Source: Planctomycetota bacterium
GTDB lineage: Bacteria > Planctomycetota > Phycisphaerae > Sedimentisphaerales > UBA12454
Reading direction: 5' to 3'
DNA length: 34,028 nt
NCBI GenBank assembly: GCA_018828825.1
Contig: JAHJUV010000101.1
Coordinates: 1 to 34,028 of the forward strand
This document shows, piece after piece, positions 1 through 7,436 of the stretch. The position numbers and the translations under genes are program-made. The stretch's first letter is position 1, and each line of letters begins with the position of its first letter. The notes beneath the pieces were generated by a model that saw only the letters and a list, made by a program, of their open reading frames with translations, had not been told where the DNA came from and ran no database searches.

Positions 1-840
1 ATGCTGCTTGTGATAGTTGTTTTTGGAATCGGTATTATCCGTTCTTTTTTTACTCCTGAAAAGACCAGAGCGATTTTAAGTTCAAAAACTGAGAGTGTGG
101 CAAATGTTCTTGCGGCGCTGCTCGGTGTGGTTACGCCTTTTTGTTCCTGTTCGGCGGTTCCTTTGTTTGTGGGTTTTGTGACGGCGGGTGTGCCGCTTGG
201 CGTGACGTTTTCATTTCTAATTTCGGCTCCGATGATAAATGAGGTTGCGCTTGTTATGCTTTTCGGGATGTTCGGCTGGAAGGTGGCGGGGCTGTATATG
301 GGTGTCGGATTGTTAATTGCGATAGTTGCCGGGTGGATTCTCGGAAGATTGCATATGGAAAAATATATTGAGCCTTGGGTTTTCGAAACGCAGGTCGGCC
401 AGGTCGCCCCGGGCGAGTCTATGAACTGGCAGGACAGGATTAATTACGGACTGAACGCGGTGCATGATATTGTCGCGAAGGTTTGGATTTATGTTGTTTT
501 GGGAATAGCGGTCGGCGCGGGGATTCACGGATATGTGCCGCAGGATTTTATGGCTTCGTTTATGGGCAAAGGGGCGTGGTGGTCAGTTCCGCTTGCGGTG
601 GTGCTTGGCGTGCCGATGTATTCAAACGCGGCTGGGATAATACCGATCGTCAAGGCGCTGCTGGAAAAAGGCGCGGCGATGGGTACGGTTCTGGCGTTTA
701 TGATGGCGGTAATCGGATTGTCACTTCCTGAGGCGATTATTTTACGGAATATTTTGAAGCCGAAACTTGTTTTTACGTTTTTCGGTATCGTTGCAGCTGG
801 AATTATAATTATCGGTTATCTTTTCAATATAGTTTTTTAA
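1..840 (+). CDS. UPF0718/ArsP-like permease (5' partial)
   Basis: Polytopic inner-membrane permease of the UPF0718 (DUF318) family, which includes the organoarsenical exporter ArsP. The visible protein has 279 residues and about eight hydrophobic segments. The family hallmark TPFCSCS is present, with cysteines at visible residues 48 and 50, followed by a short [10 protein letters not shown] segment. A second conserved half contains [10 protein letters not shown]. The first base of the window is an ATG, but the protein would then begin inside the first membrane helix, just before the conserved SFFTPEKTR segment. The true start therefore probably lies upstream and the gene is cut by the window edge. 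It ends 10 bp before the ACR3 gene and is probably co-transcribed with it, which supports a role in arsenic or related metalloid export. The substrate cannot be decided from sequence. Confidence 0.85.
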   Translation: MLLVIVVFGIGIIRSFFTPEKTRAILSSKTESVANVLAALLGVVTPFCSCSAVPLFVGFVTAGVPLGVTFSFLISAPMINEVALVMLFGMFGWKVAGLYMGVGLLIAIVAGWILGRLHMEKYIEPWVFETQVGQVAPGESMNWQDRINYGLNAVHDIVAKVWIYVVLGIAVGAGIHGYVPQDFMASFMGKGAWWSVPLAVVLGVPMYSNAAGIIPIVKALLEKGAAMGTVLAFMMAVIGLSLPEAIILRNILKPKLVFTFFGIVAAGIIIIGYLFNIVF

Positions 841-850
841 TCGGAATATT

Positions 851-2026
851 ATGGCGACAGAAGAAAAAACAAGAAGTCTCGGAATATTCGAACGATATCT
901 TACTGTCTGGGTGATTCTTTGCATTATCGCAGGAATAATTTTAGGTAAATTGACGCCAGGCTTTGCGAAAACGCTCGACGGTATGGCGATTTATGTCAAA
1001 GGCGCGCCGGTAGTTTCGATTCCAATCGCAATTTGTCTTTTCTTTATGATGTATCCGATTATGGTCAAGATTGACTTTGCCGAGGTATTAAAAGCCGGCA
1101 GAAGTATAAAACCCGTCGGACTTACGCTCTTTGTGAACTGGGCGATTAAACCGTTCACGATGTACGCAATAGCGTTTCTGTTTCTGGGCGTTTTATTCAG
1201 GACATTTATCGGCGTTGATGCGGTCGATATTGTCAAAATGCCTTTCGGTCTCGATTTGCCTGTCGGCGCCGTTTACGGCGCAGGAAAAGTAATTGAACAA
1301 AGCGGTATAAAGGTCCTCGAAGTTCCGCTGTGGCGAAGTTATCTGGCGGGCTGTATCCTGCTCGGCATCGCTCCATGCACGGCGATGGTTCTTGTTTGGG
1401 GATATCTTGCCAAGGGAAACAATAGTCATACCCTTGTGATGGTTGCGATTAATTCGCTCAGTATGCTTGTGCTTTATGGTCTGCTTGGCGGATTTCTGCT
1501 CGGCGTAGGGCGATTGCCCGTGCCCTGGCAGGCTCTCGTTCTCTCTATCGCGATTTATGTCGCTCTGCCGCTGGTTGCGGGGTTCTTTTCAAGAAAATGG
1601 ATTATCGCTCACAAAGGCCGGCAGTGGTTCAATGAAAAATTTCTGCACTTTTTGACGCCTGTTACAATCATCGCTCTGCTGATTACGCTGGTGCTGCTGT
1701 TTTCCTTCAAAGGCGAAGTTATTCTTTCTAATCCGCTGACAATCCTTTGGATTGCGATACCGCTGTTCATACAAACAAATTTAATATTCTGGATAACATA
1801 TATTACCGCGAAACTTTGGAAATTTAATTATAAAGACGCCGCTCCCTCGGCTATGATTGGCGCATCGAATCATTTTGAAGTCGCCATTGCCACCGCTACA
1901 ATGCTTTTCGGCCTGTCTTCCGGTGCGGCTCTTGCGACTGTTGTCGGCGTTCTGATTGAAGTGCCGGTAATGCTGATGCTCGTAAAAATATGCCTTAAAA
2001 CACAAAATTGGTTTAAAACTGTTTAA
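851..2026 (+). CDS. acr3: ACR3-family arsenite efflux transporter
   Basis: Arsenite/H+ antiporter of the ACR3 (bile/arsenite/riboflavin transporter) superfamily, acting in the cytoplasmic membrane. The protein has 391 residues, a normal family length, with about ten hydrophobic helices. The signature [12 protein letters not shown] places the conserved transport cysteine at Cys176, and a second signature, [16 protein letters not shown], is intact. The ATG at 851 is the only sensible start, although no strong ribosome-binding site precedes it. The gene sits 10 bp behind the UPF0718 permease and 15 bp before a CxxC redox protein, an arrangement seen in many bacterial ars operons. No ArsR-type regulator is in the window; one may lie upstream. 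Confidence in the family is high; arsenite specificity follows from the family. Confidence 0.95.
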   Translation: MATEEKTRSLGIFERYLTVWVILCIIAGIILGKLTPGFAKTLDGMAIYVKGAPVVSIPIAICLFFMMYPIMVKIDFAEVLKAGRSIKPVGLTLFVNWAIKPFTMYAIAFLFLGVLFRTFIGVDAVDIVKMPFGLDLPVGAVYGAGKVIEQSGIKVLEVPLWRSYLAGCILLGIAPCTAMVLVWGYLAKGNNSHTLVMVAINSLSMLVLYGLLGGFLLGVGRLPVPWQALVLSIAIYVALPLVAGFFSRKWIIAHKGRQWFNEKFLHFLTPVTIIALLITLVLLFSFKGEVILSNPLTILWIAIPLFIQTNLIFWITYITAKLWKFNYKDAAPSAMIGASNHFEVAIATATMLFGLSSGAALATVVGVLIEVPVMLMLVKICLKTQNWFKTV

Positions 2027-2047
2027 TGAAAAAGGTGCGGGATGAAA
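2025..2047 (+). repeat. Translation-start element, copy 1
   Basis: The stretch from TAATGAAA through AAGGTGCGGG to ATGAAA recurs at 7413-7436 before argF, with only one extra base. The 16 bases from AAGGTG to ATGAAA are identical. It contains the ribosome-binding site of the small redox protein at 2042. The two genes downstream are unrelated, so the similarity does not come from gene duplication. Confidence 0.6.
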
Positions 2048-2275
2048 AAAATTCAGATTCTCGGAACAGGCTGTCAGAAGTGTACAAAACTTGCTGATTT
2101 GACCCGCCAGGCTGCCGATGAACTCGGTATCGAATACGAACTCGAAAAAGTTACGAAAATAAGCGACATATTGAAGTTCGGCGTAATGGTAACGCCTGCG
2201 TTGGTTATTGACGGTAAAGTGGAAGTATCGGGTAAAGTGCCAAACATTGAAGAAGTTAAAAAAATGATAAGTTGA
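2042..2275 (+). CDS. Small redox-active disulfide protein (TM0996/MTH895 family)
   Basis: A 77-residue glutaredoxin/thioredoxin-like protein of the type found beside UPF0718 permeases and ars genes. It starts with a beta strand leading to the active site GTGCQKC (Cys11 and Cys14). It also has the cis-proline region VTPALVIDG and an IEEVKKMI C-terminal helix. There is no signal peptide, so it should be cytoplasmic. The start is preceded by AAGGTGCGGG directly against the ATG, a stretch repeated almost exactly before argF. It probably supplies reducing equivalents to the neighbouring arsenic or permease functions; that role is inferred from context. A strong hairpin begins at the stop codon. 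Confidence 0.88.
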   Translation: MKKIQILGTGCQKCTKLADLTRQAADELGIEYELEKVTKISDILKFGVMVTPALVIDGKVEVSGKVPNIEEVKKMIS

Positions 2276-2308
2276 ACCTTCAACATTGAACGTTCAACGT
2301 TGAAGGTT
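2275..2308. repeat. Perfect-stem inverted repeat after the redox gene
   Basis: AACCTTCAAC at 2275-2284 pairs perfectly with GTTGAAGGTT at 2299-2308. Inside it, TTGAACGTTCAA at 2286-2297 is itself a perfect palindrome, so the whole can fold into a nearly continuous hairpin. It overlaps the last base of the redox gene's stop codon. It has no following T-run, so a classical terminator is uncertain. Attenuation, RNA processing or a short dispersed palindromic repeat are alternatives. Confidence 0.6.
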
Positions 2309-2346
2309 CGATGTTCAGCGTTCTTTATTTTTTACCGGAGTTTTTA

Positions 2347-2799
2347 ATGAAGAATATCTGGAAGATTATTGTTGTTTTGCTTCTTGTCTCTGCGGTAGCC
2401 GCCGTTGTCGTTCTCAAAAGGGCAGAAAACCAGTCCTCCCGGCCGCAAAAAACCGCAAGCGATTCCAACAACTCGCTTGTTATGGCTGTTGAAGCGGTCG
2501 AACCGAAAAAACTCCCGCGGCTGGTTGATTTGGGCGCCGACAAATGTATCCCCTGCAAAATGATGATTCCGGTTCTTGAAGAGCTAAGCACTGAATACAA
2601 GGGGAAATTACAGGTGATATTTTATGATGTCTGGAAAAATCCAGCTTATGGCCGGCAGTATGGCATAAGAGTTATACCTACGCAGATTTTTCTCGACCCC
2701 AGCGGCAAAGAACTTTTCCGCCACGAAGGATTCTTCTCGAAGGAAGATATCCTGGCGAAATGGAAAAAATTCGGATTCGACTTTTCCGGGAATAAATAA
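2347..2799 (+). CDS. Membrane-anchored thioredoxin-fold protein
   Basis: A 150-residue protein with one N-terminal membrane anchor (residues about 4-23), a short polar linker and a thioredoxin fold. The active site is DKCIPCKMM (Cys67 and Cys70). The later RVIPTQIFLD supplies the cis-proline. The fold should face the periplasm. I chose the ATG at 2347 because GGAG (2337-2340) lies at good spacing; an upstream in-frame ATG at 2311 lacks a site and would put charged residues before the anchor. Its stop overlaps the next ATG (TAATG at 2797-2801), indicating translational coupling to the CcdA-like gene, its likely electron donor. The substrate is unknown. Confidence 0.88.
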   Translation: MKNIWKIIVVLLLVSAVAAVVVLKRAENQSSRPQKTASDSNNSLVMAVEAVEPKKLPRLVDLGADKCIPCKMMIPVLEELSTEYKGKLQVIFYDVWKNPAYGRQYGIRVIPTQIFLDPSGKELFRHEGFFSKEDILAKWKKFGFDFSGNK

Positions 2800-3494
2800 T
2801 GGAGCAGTTATTTGAAAAACTCACCCACGCTGTTGAAGGCGCTGCCTTAATCGCCGTCGCCGCCTCGTTTATATGGGGTGTGTTGAGTATTTTGCTCAGT
2901 CCCTGCCATTTGGCAAGCATTCCCTTAATTGTTGGTTTCATTGATGAGCAGGGCAGGATTTCCACCAAACGGGCATTCTGGATTTCCACACTGTTTGCCG
3001 CTGGAATACTTATAACTATCGGGATTGTAGGCGCAATTACCGCTGCGGCAGGGCGAATGCTCGGCGATGTTGGAAAATGGGGCAACTATTTCGTCGCCGC
3101 AATATTCTTTCTCGTCGGTCTTGGCCTGCTTGATGTAATTGGTATGCCTTTTTCCGGCCCCGCCAAGGTTGGTATGAAACAAAAAGGCGCACTTGCCGCC
3201 TTTATTTTGGGGCTTGTCTTTGGAATAGCTATCGGCCCCTGCAGTTTCGCATATATGGCTCCGATGCTGGCGGTCACGTTCAAACTTGCTTCGACAAATA
3301 TTTTTTATGGTATTTTACTGCTGCTCGTTTACGGCATCGGTCATTGCTGTGTAATCGTCCTTGCAGGCACTTTTACAGAGGTTGTCCAGCACTATCTCAA
3401 CTGGAACGAAAAATCAAAAGGCGCTGTAATCCTCAAAAGAATCTGCGGCGTACTCGTCCTTGCAGGCGGCCTGTATATGATTTATACCGCCTGA
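2799..3494 (+). CDS. CcdA/DsbD-like transmembrane thiol-disulfide transporter
   Basis: A 231-residue polytopic protein of the CcdA/DsbD transmembrane family, which carries electrons from cytoplasmic thioredoxin to periplasmic thiol proteins. The two conserved intramembrane cysteines are visible in LSPCHLASIP (Cys36) and GPCSFAYMAPM (Cys148), each beside a proline in the first helix of each half-repeat. There are about six hydrophobic segments. Coupling to the thioredoxin upstream makes a two-gene reducing module appended to the arsenic genes. It could keep a periplasmic or membrane cysteine protein reduced, for example the permease or transporter cysteines. That purpose is inferred; cytochrome c maturation is the main alternative, but no heme-handling gene is visible. 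Confidence 0.9.
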   Translation: MEQLFEKLTHAVEGAALIAVAASFIWGVLSILLSPCHLASIPLIVGFIDEQGRISTKRAFWISTLFAAGILITIGIVGAITAAAGRMLGDVGKWGNYFVAAIFFLVGLGLLDVIGMPFSGPAKVGMKQKGALAAFILGLVFGIAIGPCSFAYMAPMLAVTFKLASTNIFYGILLLLVYGIGHCCVIVLAGTFTEVVQHYLNWNEKSKGAVILKRICGVLVLAGGLYMIYTA

Positions 3495-3567
3495 ATATGA
3501 AAAAATAATCGACAATTATCTTTACTTCTTTACTTCCTTGCCTCTCTGCCTCATTTCTGCTAAAATA

Positions 3568-3599
3568 ACCAAATACTAAATGCCAAATACCAAATACTA
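3568..3599. repeat. Short CCAAATAC tandem-like repeats
   Basis: Three near-copies of CCAAATAC(TA) occur within about 32 bp, immediately upstream of the ribosome-binding site of the beta-CASP gene. They follow a pyrimidine-rich stretch (3515-3560). They could be a slippage-prone microrepeat or part of a dispersed intergenic repeat. No function is evident. Confidence 0.45.
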
Positions 3600-3612
3600 T
3601 TAAGGACGATTG

Positions 3613-5007
3613 ATGAAACTTACTTTTCACGGGGCCGCACGCGAAGTTACCGGCTCAGCTCACATAGTTACAATTAACGGCAAAAATATCCTTTTGGACT
3701 GCGGCCTGTTCCAGGGCAAAAGAAAAGAAGCGTTCGAGAAGAACCGCCATTTCCTCGTTGACCCCGATAAAATTGATGTAATGCTGCTCTCGCACGCTCA
3801 TATGGACCACAGCGGCAATATTCCGACTCTCATCAAGAAGGGCTACAAAGGCAAAGTCTATTGCACCGATGCCACCGCCGATTTATGCGGAATAATGTTC
3901 AGGGATTGCGCCCATATCCAGACTTATGACGTTAAGTACGTCAACAAAAAGCGTCTCCGGCAGGGCAAGGCCCCATTCGAGCCATTATATACCGCCGAAG
4001 ATGCCGATAAGGCGATGGAGCATCTCGAACCTGTACCTTATTCGAAACCTTTCAAAATTTTCGACGATGTCGAGGTCTGTTTCCACGATGCCGGCCACAT
4101 TTTAGGCTCCGCCTTTACGGAGATAAATTTTAAAGAAAACGGCAGCACGAAAAAACTTGTGTTCACCGGCGACATTGGCCGTCATGACATCCCGATTCTA
4201 AAGGACCCTGTCGTTATAAAAGACATTGATTATTTAATTACTGAAAGCACTTACGGCGACCGCAGGCATCCGCCCGCCGAGAACGTAAAGGCCGCTATGA
4301 AAGAGGTCGTCAATAAAATCTGCAAAACAAAGGGAAAATTGATTATCCCCGCTTTCAGCATCGGCAGAACGCAGTTCCTCGTCTATATATTGAACAAATT
4401 ATATACCGAAGGCAAAATCTGTCCGCTGCCGGTTTATGTCGATTCGCCGCTATCCAGCGCAGCGACGAAAATATACTCAAAGCACAGGGAATGCTGGGAT
4501 GCTGCCGCTGCCGAGTTTATGATAAACGGCCATAAACCTTTCGATTTTGAAACCCTGCGATACACCGAAGGCGTCAATGAATCCAAATCCTTAAATAACA
4601 TACCCGGCCCGATGATTATCATTTCCGCCTCCGGTATGTGCGAAGCCGGCCGAATCCTTCATCATCTAAAGAACAATATAACCGACCCTAAAAACATCGT
4701 TTTGATTGTGGGTTATATGGCTCAAAATACTCTTGGCCGTCGCATCGCCGAGCATCAGAAAGAAGTCAAAATCTTTGGTACGCCTCTGCCGCTGGCCGCT
4801 GAAGTTGAAGAAATGGCCGCCTTGAGTGCCCATGCTGACCAGTTTGAAATGCTCGACTATTTCAACCGCTGCGGCGCCTCGCATATTGAGCATGTCTTTT
4901 GTGTCCATGGCGAGCAGAACGCTCTGGATTTCTTCTCCCAAAGGCTCCTCGAAGCCGGAATGAAAAACGCCCATATCCCCTCGCCAGGCCAGAGTTTCGA
5001 GTTATAG
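3613..5007 (+). CDS. Beta-CASP metallo-beta-lactamase-fold ribonuclease/exonuclease
   Basis: A 464-residue protein of the MBL-fold beta-CASP family (relatives of CPSF73/Ysh1 and bacterial KH-less RNases), expected to act on RNA in the cytoplasm. The metal-binding motif is SHAHMDH (His61, His63, Asp65, His66). Later MBL motifs are DAGHILGS and FTGDIGR. The beta-CASP insertion carries ESTYGDR, IPAFSIGRTQ, YVDSPLSS and ISASGMCEAGR, and the C-terminal motif is LSAHADQ. All catalytic positions are intact. I chose the ATG at 3613 because AAGGA lies at 3602-3606; an adjacent TTG at 3610 is less likely. The gene appears monocistronic and ends in a strong hairpin. The RNA target is unknown. Confidence 0.92.
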   Translation: MKLTFHGAAREVTGSAHIVTINGKNILLDCGLFQGKRKEAFEKNRHFLVDPDKIDVMLLSHAHMDHSGNIPTLIKKGYKGKVYCTDATADLCGIMFRDCAHIQTYDVKYVNKKRLRQGKAPFEPLYTAEDADKAMEHLEPVPYSKPFKIFDDVEVCFHDAGHILGSAFTEINFKENGSTKKLVFTGDIGRHDIPILKDPVVIKDIDYLITESTYGDRRHPPAENVKAAMKEVVNKICKTKGKLIIPAFSIGRTQFLVYILNKLYTEGKICPLPVYVDSPLSSAATKIYSKHRECWDAAAAEFMINGHKPFDFETLRYTEGVNESKSLNNIPGPMIIISASGMCEAGRILHHLKNNITDPKNIVLIVGYMAQNTLGRRIAEHQKEVKIFGTPLPLAAEVEEMAALSAHADQFEMLDYFNRCGASHIEHVFCVHGEQNALDFFSQRLLEAGMKNAHIPSPGQSFEL

Positions 5008-5045
5008 CCTTTTTTGTTTTTGCTTGCAAAAAAGGCTATAATTTT
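5003..5045 (+). terminator. Hairpin terminator after the beta-CASP gene
   Basis: TATAGCCTTTTTTG (5003-5016) is perfectly complementary to CAAAAAAGGCTATA (5027-5040), with a 10-base loop. The stem starts within the stop codon and is followed by ATTTTG. The symmetrical T and A tracts mean it could terminate transcription from both directions. It separates the nuclease gene from tRNA-Thr. Confidence 0.7.
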
Positions 5046-5064
5046 GTAAACTCTTCTTCCTGTC

Positions 5065-5136
5065 GCCAACGTAGCTCAACGGTAGAGCTCCGGTTTTGTA
5101 AACCGGGGGTTATCGGTTCGAATCCGATCGTTGGCT
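5065..5136 (+). tRNA. tRNA-Thr (anticodon UGU)
   Basis: A complete cloverleaf is visible. The acceptor arms GCCAACG (5065-5071) and CGTTGGC (5129-5135) pair fully, and T5136 is the discriminator base. The D-stem is GCTC/GAGC. The anticodon stem is CCGGT/ACCGG with loop TTTGTAA, giving anticodon TGT at 5097-5099, which reads ACA threonine codons. The T-stem is ATCGG/CCGAT around TTCGAAT. CCA is not encoded. Confidence 0.96.
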
Positions 5137-5185
5137 TTTAAGGCTCCATCTCGCTAAAAAGACCGGTAAAAGGGCAAATCTTTAC

Positions 5186-5215
5186 TTGACCGTCTCCGCT
5201 TTAAATATATATAAT
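5186..5215 (+). promoter_or_regulatory. Sigma-70-type promoter for the arg operon
   Basis: TTGACC (5186-5191) matches the -35 consensus at five of six positions. TATAAT (5210-5215) is a perfect -10. The spacer is 18 bp and is AT-rich near the -10. It lies about 40 bp upstream of the argB start and about 50 bp after tRNA-Thr. Confidence 0.65.
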
Positions 5216-5255
5216 CACTGGTTCCCTTAATTGGGGAATTTTATGGAGAAACAAG

Positions 5256-6131
5256 GTGCAAAAAGCGATTGAAAAAGCAAAAGCTCTTATCGAGGCGATG
5301 GAGTACATCCGTCTGTTTCGCGGCAAAATCGTGGTTGTCAAGCTTGGCGGAAGCGTCCTCGACGACCTCGAATTGCGCAAAAAGCTTCTGACTGACGTTG
5401 TCTTTATGGCCACTGTCGGCATACAGCCGATTCTCGTCCACGGCGGCGGGAAAGCCATCACAAAGGCGATGAACGAATCCGGCCTCGAGCCTCAGTGGGT
5501 CAACGGCAGACGCTACACCGACGAGCGGACAATGGCAATCGTCGAGCACGTACTTGTACACGATATGAACAAATCGATTTGCGAGACCATAAATGAGCTT
5601 GGCTGTGAAGCGATGGGTCTGCACTCGCTCGGCAGTTGTGCTCTCTTCGCCGAGCCTCTGTGTTACACAGATTCCCAGGGCAGAAAAATCGACCTCGGCC
5701 TCGTCGGCGAAGTCAAAACCGTCAACGGCACCTTGCTCAAGACCCTTTGTGCAAATGGAACGATTCCGGTTATCGCTCCTGTCGCAATCGACCGTGCAGG
5801 CGGGAAGCTCAACGTCAACGCTGACAGCGCGGCCGGCAAAGTCGCTGCTGCCGTCGAAGCCGAAAAATTTGTCTCCGTCAGCGACACAAACGGCATACTC
5901 AAGGATGTCAACGACCCCGACAGCGGCGTTACCAGCGTTACCGAAGCCGAGATAAAGCAGATGATTGACTCATGCGTGATAAATGAAGGTATGCTGCCAA
6001 AAGTCGAGGCCTGTCTGATTGCCATCGACGGCGGCGTAAAAAAAGCTCATATAATCGACGGCCGAATCCAGCATTCGCTCCTTTTGGAAATTTACACTGA
6101 CCAGGGCGTCGGCACGCAGATAGTTAAATAG
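5256..6131 (+). CDS. argB: Acetylglutamate kinase
   Basis: Phosphorylates N-acetyl-L-glutamate in the second step of arginine biosynthesis, in the cytoplasm. The 291-residue protein is a typical amino-acid-kinase-family member. VVVKLGGSVLDD forms the nucleotide-binding start and ILVHGGGKAIT the substrate/phosphate loop. NADSAAGKVAAAV is the conserved acetylglutamate-binding helix, and GILKDVNDPDS and MLPKVEACLIAI follow as in ArgB. I chose the GTG start at 5256 because GGAG at 5245-5248 is well spaced; the nearby ATG at 5243 is out of frame and stops quickly. It is the first gene of an argB-argD-argF run, 8 bp before argD. The N-terminal helical extension is of the kind associated with arginine-feedback-sensitive hexameric kinases; sensitivity is only an inference. 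Confidence 0.96.
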   Translation: MQKAIEKAKALIEAMEYIRLFRGKIVVVKLGGSVLDDLELRKKLLTDVVFMATVGIQPILVHGGGKAITKAMNESGLEPQWVNGRRYTDERTMAIVEHVLVHDMNKSICETINELGCEAMGLHSLGSCALFAEPLCYTDSQGRKIDLGLVGEVKTVNGTLLKTLCANGTIPVIAPVAIDRAGGKLNVNADSAAGKVAAAVEAEKFVSVSDTNGILKDVNDPDSGVTSVTEAEIKQMIDSCVINEGMLPKVEACLIAIDGGVKKAHIIDGRIQHSLLLEIYTDQGVGTQIVK

Positions 6132-6139
6132 GAATAAAA

Positions 6140-7321
6140 ATGAACACGCAAGATGTAATCAAATTGTTCGACCAGTATGTCATCGCCAATTACGGCCGTC
6201 TCCCCAAGGTTATCGACCACGGGCAGGGCAGTTATATATATGATACCGATGGCAATAAAATCCTCGATATGTTCCCCGGCTGGGCCGTCAGTGGTATCGG
6301 CCACTGCCACCCGAAAGTCGTAAAGGCAATCCAGGCCCAGGCCGCAAAGCTTCTGCATATGGACAATACTTTTTACACCGAATTGCAGGGCAAACTTGCA
6401 AAGCTGCTCAGCGAACGCGCATTCGGCGGAAAAAGCTTTTTCTGCAACAGCGGCGCCGAGGCAATCGAAGCCGCGATGAAACTTGCCCGAATCCATACGC
6501 CAAAAAACAAATTTAAATACATTACTACTCTGGGCAGTTTTCACGGCCGGACATTCGGCGCTATGACCGCCACAGCTCAGCCGAAAAAATTTGAAAACTT
6601 CCAGCCCGTAGTTCCCGGCTTTATCTATGTTCCGTTTAACGATATTGCCGCGATGGAAAACGCCTTTGACGACGAAGTTGCCGCCGTAATGATTGAGCCC
6701 ATCCAGGGCGAAGGCGGAATTAACGTCGCCTCGAAAGAATATATGCAGGCGATTCGCAAACTTTGCGACAAAAACCAGGCCGTGATGATTCTCGATGAGG
6801 TTCAAACAGGTATGGGCCGAACGGGCAAATGGTTCGGCTATCAGCATTATGACGTTGTGCCCGACATTATCACTTTGGCAAAGGCCCTCGGCGGCGGTGT
6901 CGCTGTCGGCGCTATGATGGCAAAGTCCGATGTCGCCGCTTCGCTCGTCCCCGGCACACACGCGTCCACTTTCGGCGGTAATTGTCTCGCCTGCGCTGCG
7001 GGCATCGCTGTAGTTGAAGCTATCGAAGAAGAAAAACTTCTCGAAAACGCCGCCAAAATCGGCCTATATGCCGCCGATAAGCTAAACCAGTTAAAGCCAA
7101 AACACAGTATTATCGACCACGTCCGTGGCAAAGGTCTTATGATTGGCATTCAGCTAAAATCCCCCGGCGCCGAGATTGTCAGCAAATGTCTCGACAGCGG
7201 CCTGAGAATAAATTGTACCCAGGACACCGTCCTGCGTTTTATGCCTGCGATGAACGTAACCGCAAAGCAGATTGACGAAGCGGTTAAAATTCTCGATAAT
7301 GTTCTTGGCGAGATGAAATAA
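6140..7321 (+). CDS. argD: Acetylornithine aminotransferase
   Basis: PLP-dependent class III aminotransferase converting N-acetylglutamate semialdehyde to N-acetylornithine. It has 393 residues, a standard length. GHCHPKVVKAI and FCNSGAEAIEAAMKLAR (PLP phosphate-binding) are followed by SFHGRTFGAM, EPIQGEGG and DEVQTGMGRTG. ITLAKALGGG places the Schiff-base lysine at Lys248. STFGGNCLACAA then matches the C-terminal active-site loop. Its position between argB and argF favours ArgD over ornithine or GABA aminotransferase. The start ATG follows GGAATAAAA. Its stop TAA overlaps an ATG opening a 22-codon mini-ORF of doubtful significance. Confidence 0.95.
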   Translation: MNTQDVIKLFDQYVIANYGRLPKVIDHGQGSYIYDTDGNKILDMFPGWAVSGIGHCHPKVVKAIQAQAAKLLHMDNTFYTELQGKLAKLLSERAFGGKSFFCNSGAEAIEAAMKLARIHTPKNKFKYITTLGSFHGRTFGAMTATAQPKKFENFQPVVPGFIYVPFNDIAAMENAFDDEVAAVMIEPIQGEGGINVASKEYMQAIRKLCDKNQAVMILDEVQTGMGRTGKWFGYQHYDVVPDIITLAKALGGGVAVGAMMAKSDVAASLVPGTHASTFGGNCLACAAGIAVVEAIEEEKLLENAAKIGLYAADKLNQLKPKHSIIDHVRGKGLMIGIQLKSPGAEIVSKCLDSGLRINCTQDTVLRFMPAMNVTAKQIDEAVKILDNVLGEMK

Positions 7322-7324
7322 TGA

Positions 7325-7432
7325 ATCCCGCACCTTTCAACATTCATAAAAAAACAAGGGTACGTGATTCAAAATATTGTACAAAATAATTTTATGTTAA
7401 TAAAAATACGAGAATGAAAGAAGGTGCGGGAT
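7325..7432 (+). promoter_or_regulatory. argD-argF spacer with an inverted repeat that could mask the argF start
   Basis: ATCCCGCACCTT (7325-7336) is the exact reverse complement of AAGGTGCGGGAT (7421-7432). The right arm contains the argF ribosome-binding site and the first two bases of its ATG. If the RNA pairs across the roughly 84-base AT-rich interior, argF initiation would be occluded. The right arm is part of the repeated element also found before 2042, so the inverted copy may instead be a fragment of the same repeat family. Confidence 0.45.
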
Positions 7433-7436
7433 GAAA
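7413..7436 (+). repeat. Translation-start element, copy 2
   Basis: Second copy of the element at 2025-2047, here GAATGAAAG, AAGGTGCGGG and ATGAAA. It differs from copy 1 by an inserted G and a first-base change. It supplies the argF ribosome-binding site. Confidence 0.6.

Noticed and set aside
3560..3600. CRISPR array suggested by CCAAATAC repeats
   Set aside because: The repeats are only 8-10 bp, with spacing of a few bases and no spacer-like segments.
6092..6961. 289-codon minus-strand open frame opposite argD
   Set aside because: It is a codon-bias shadow of argD; the translation is Cys/His-rich and resembles no family.
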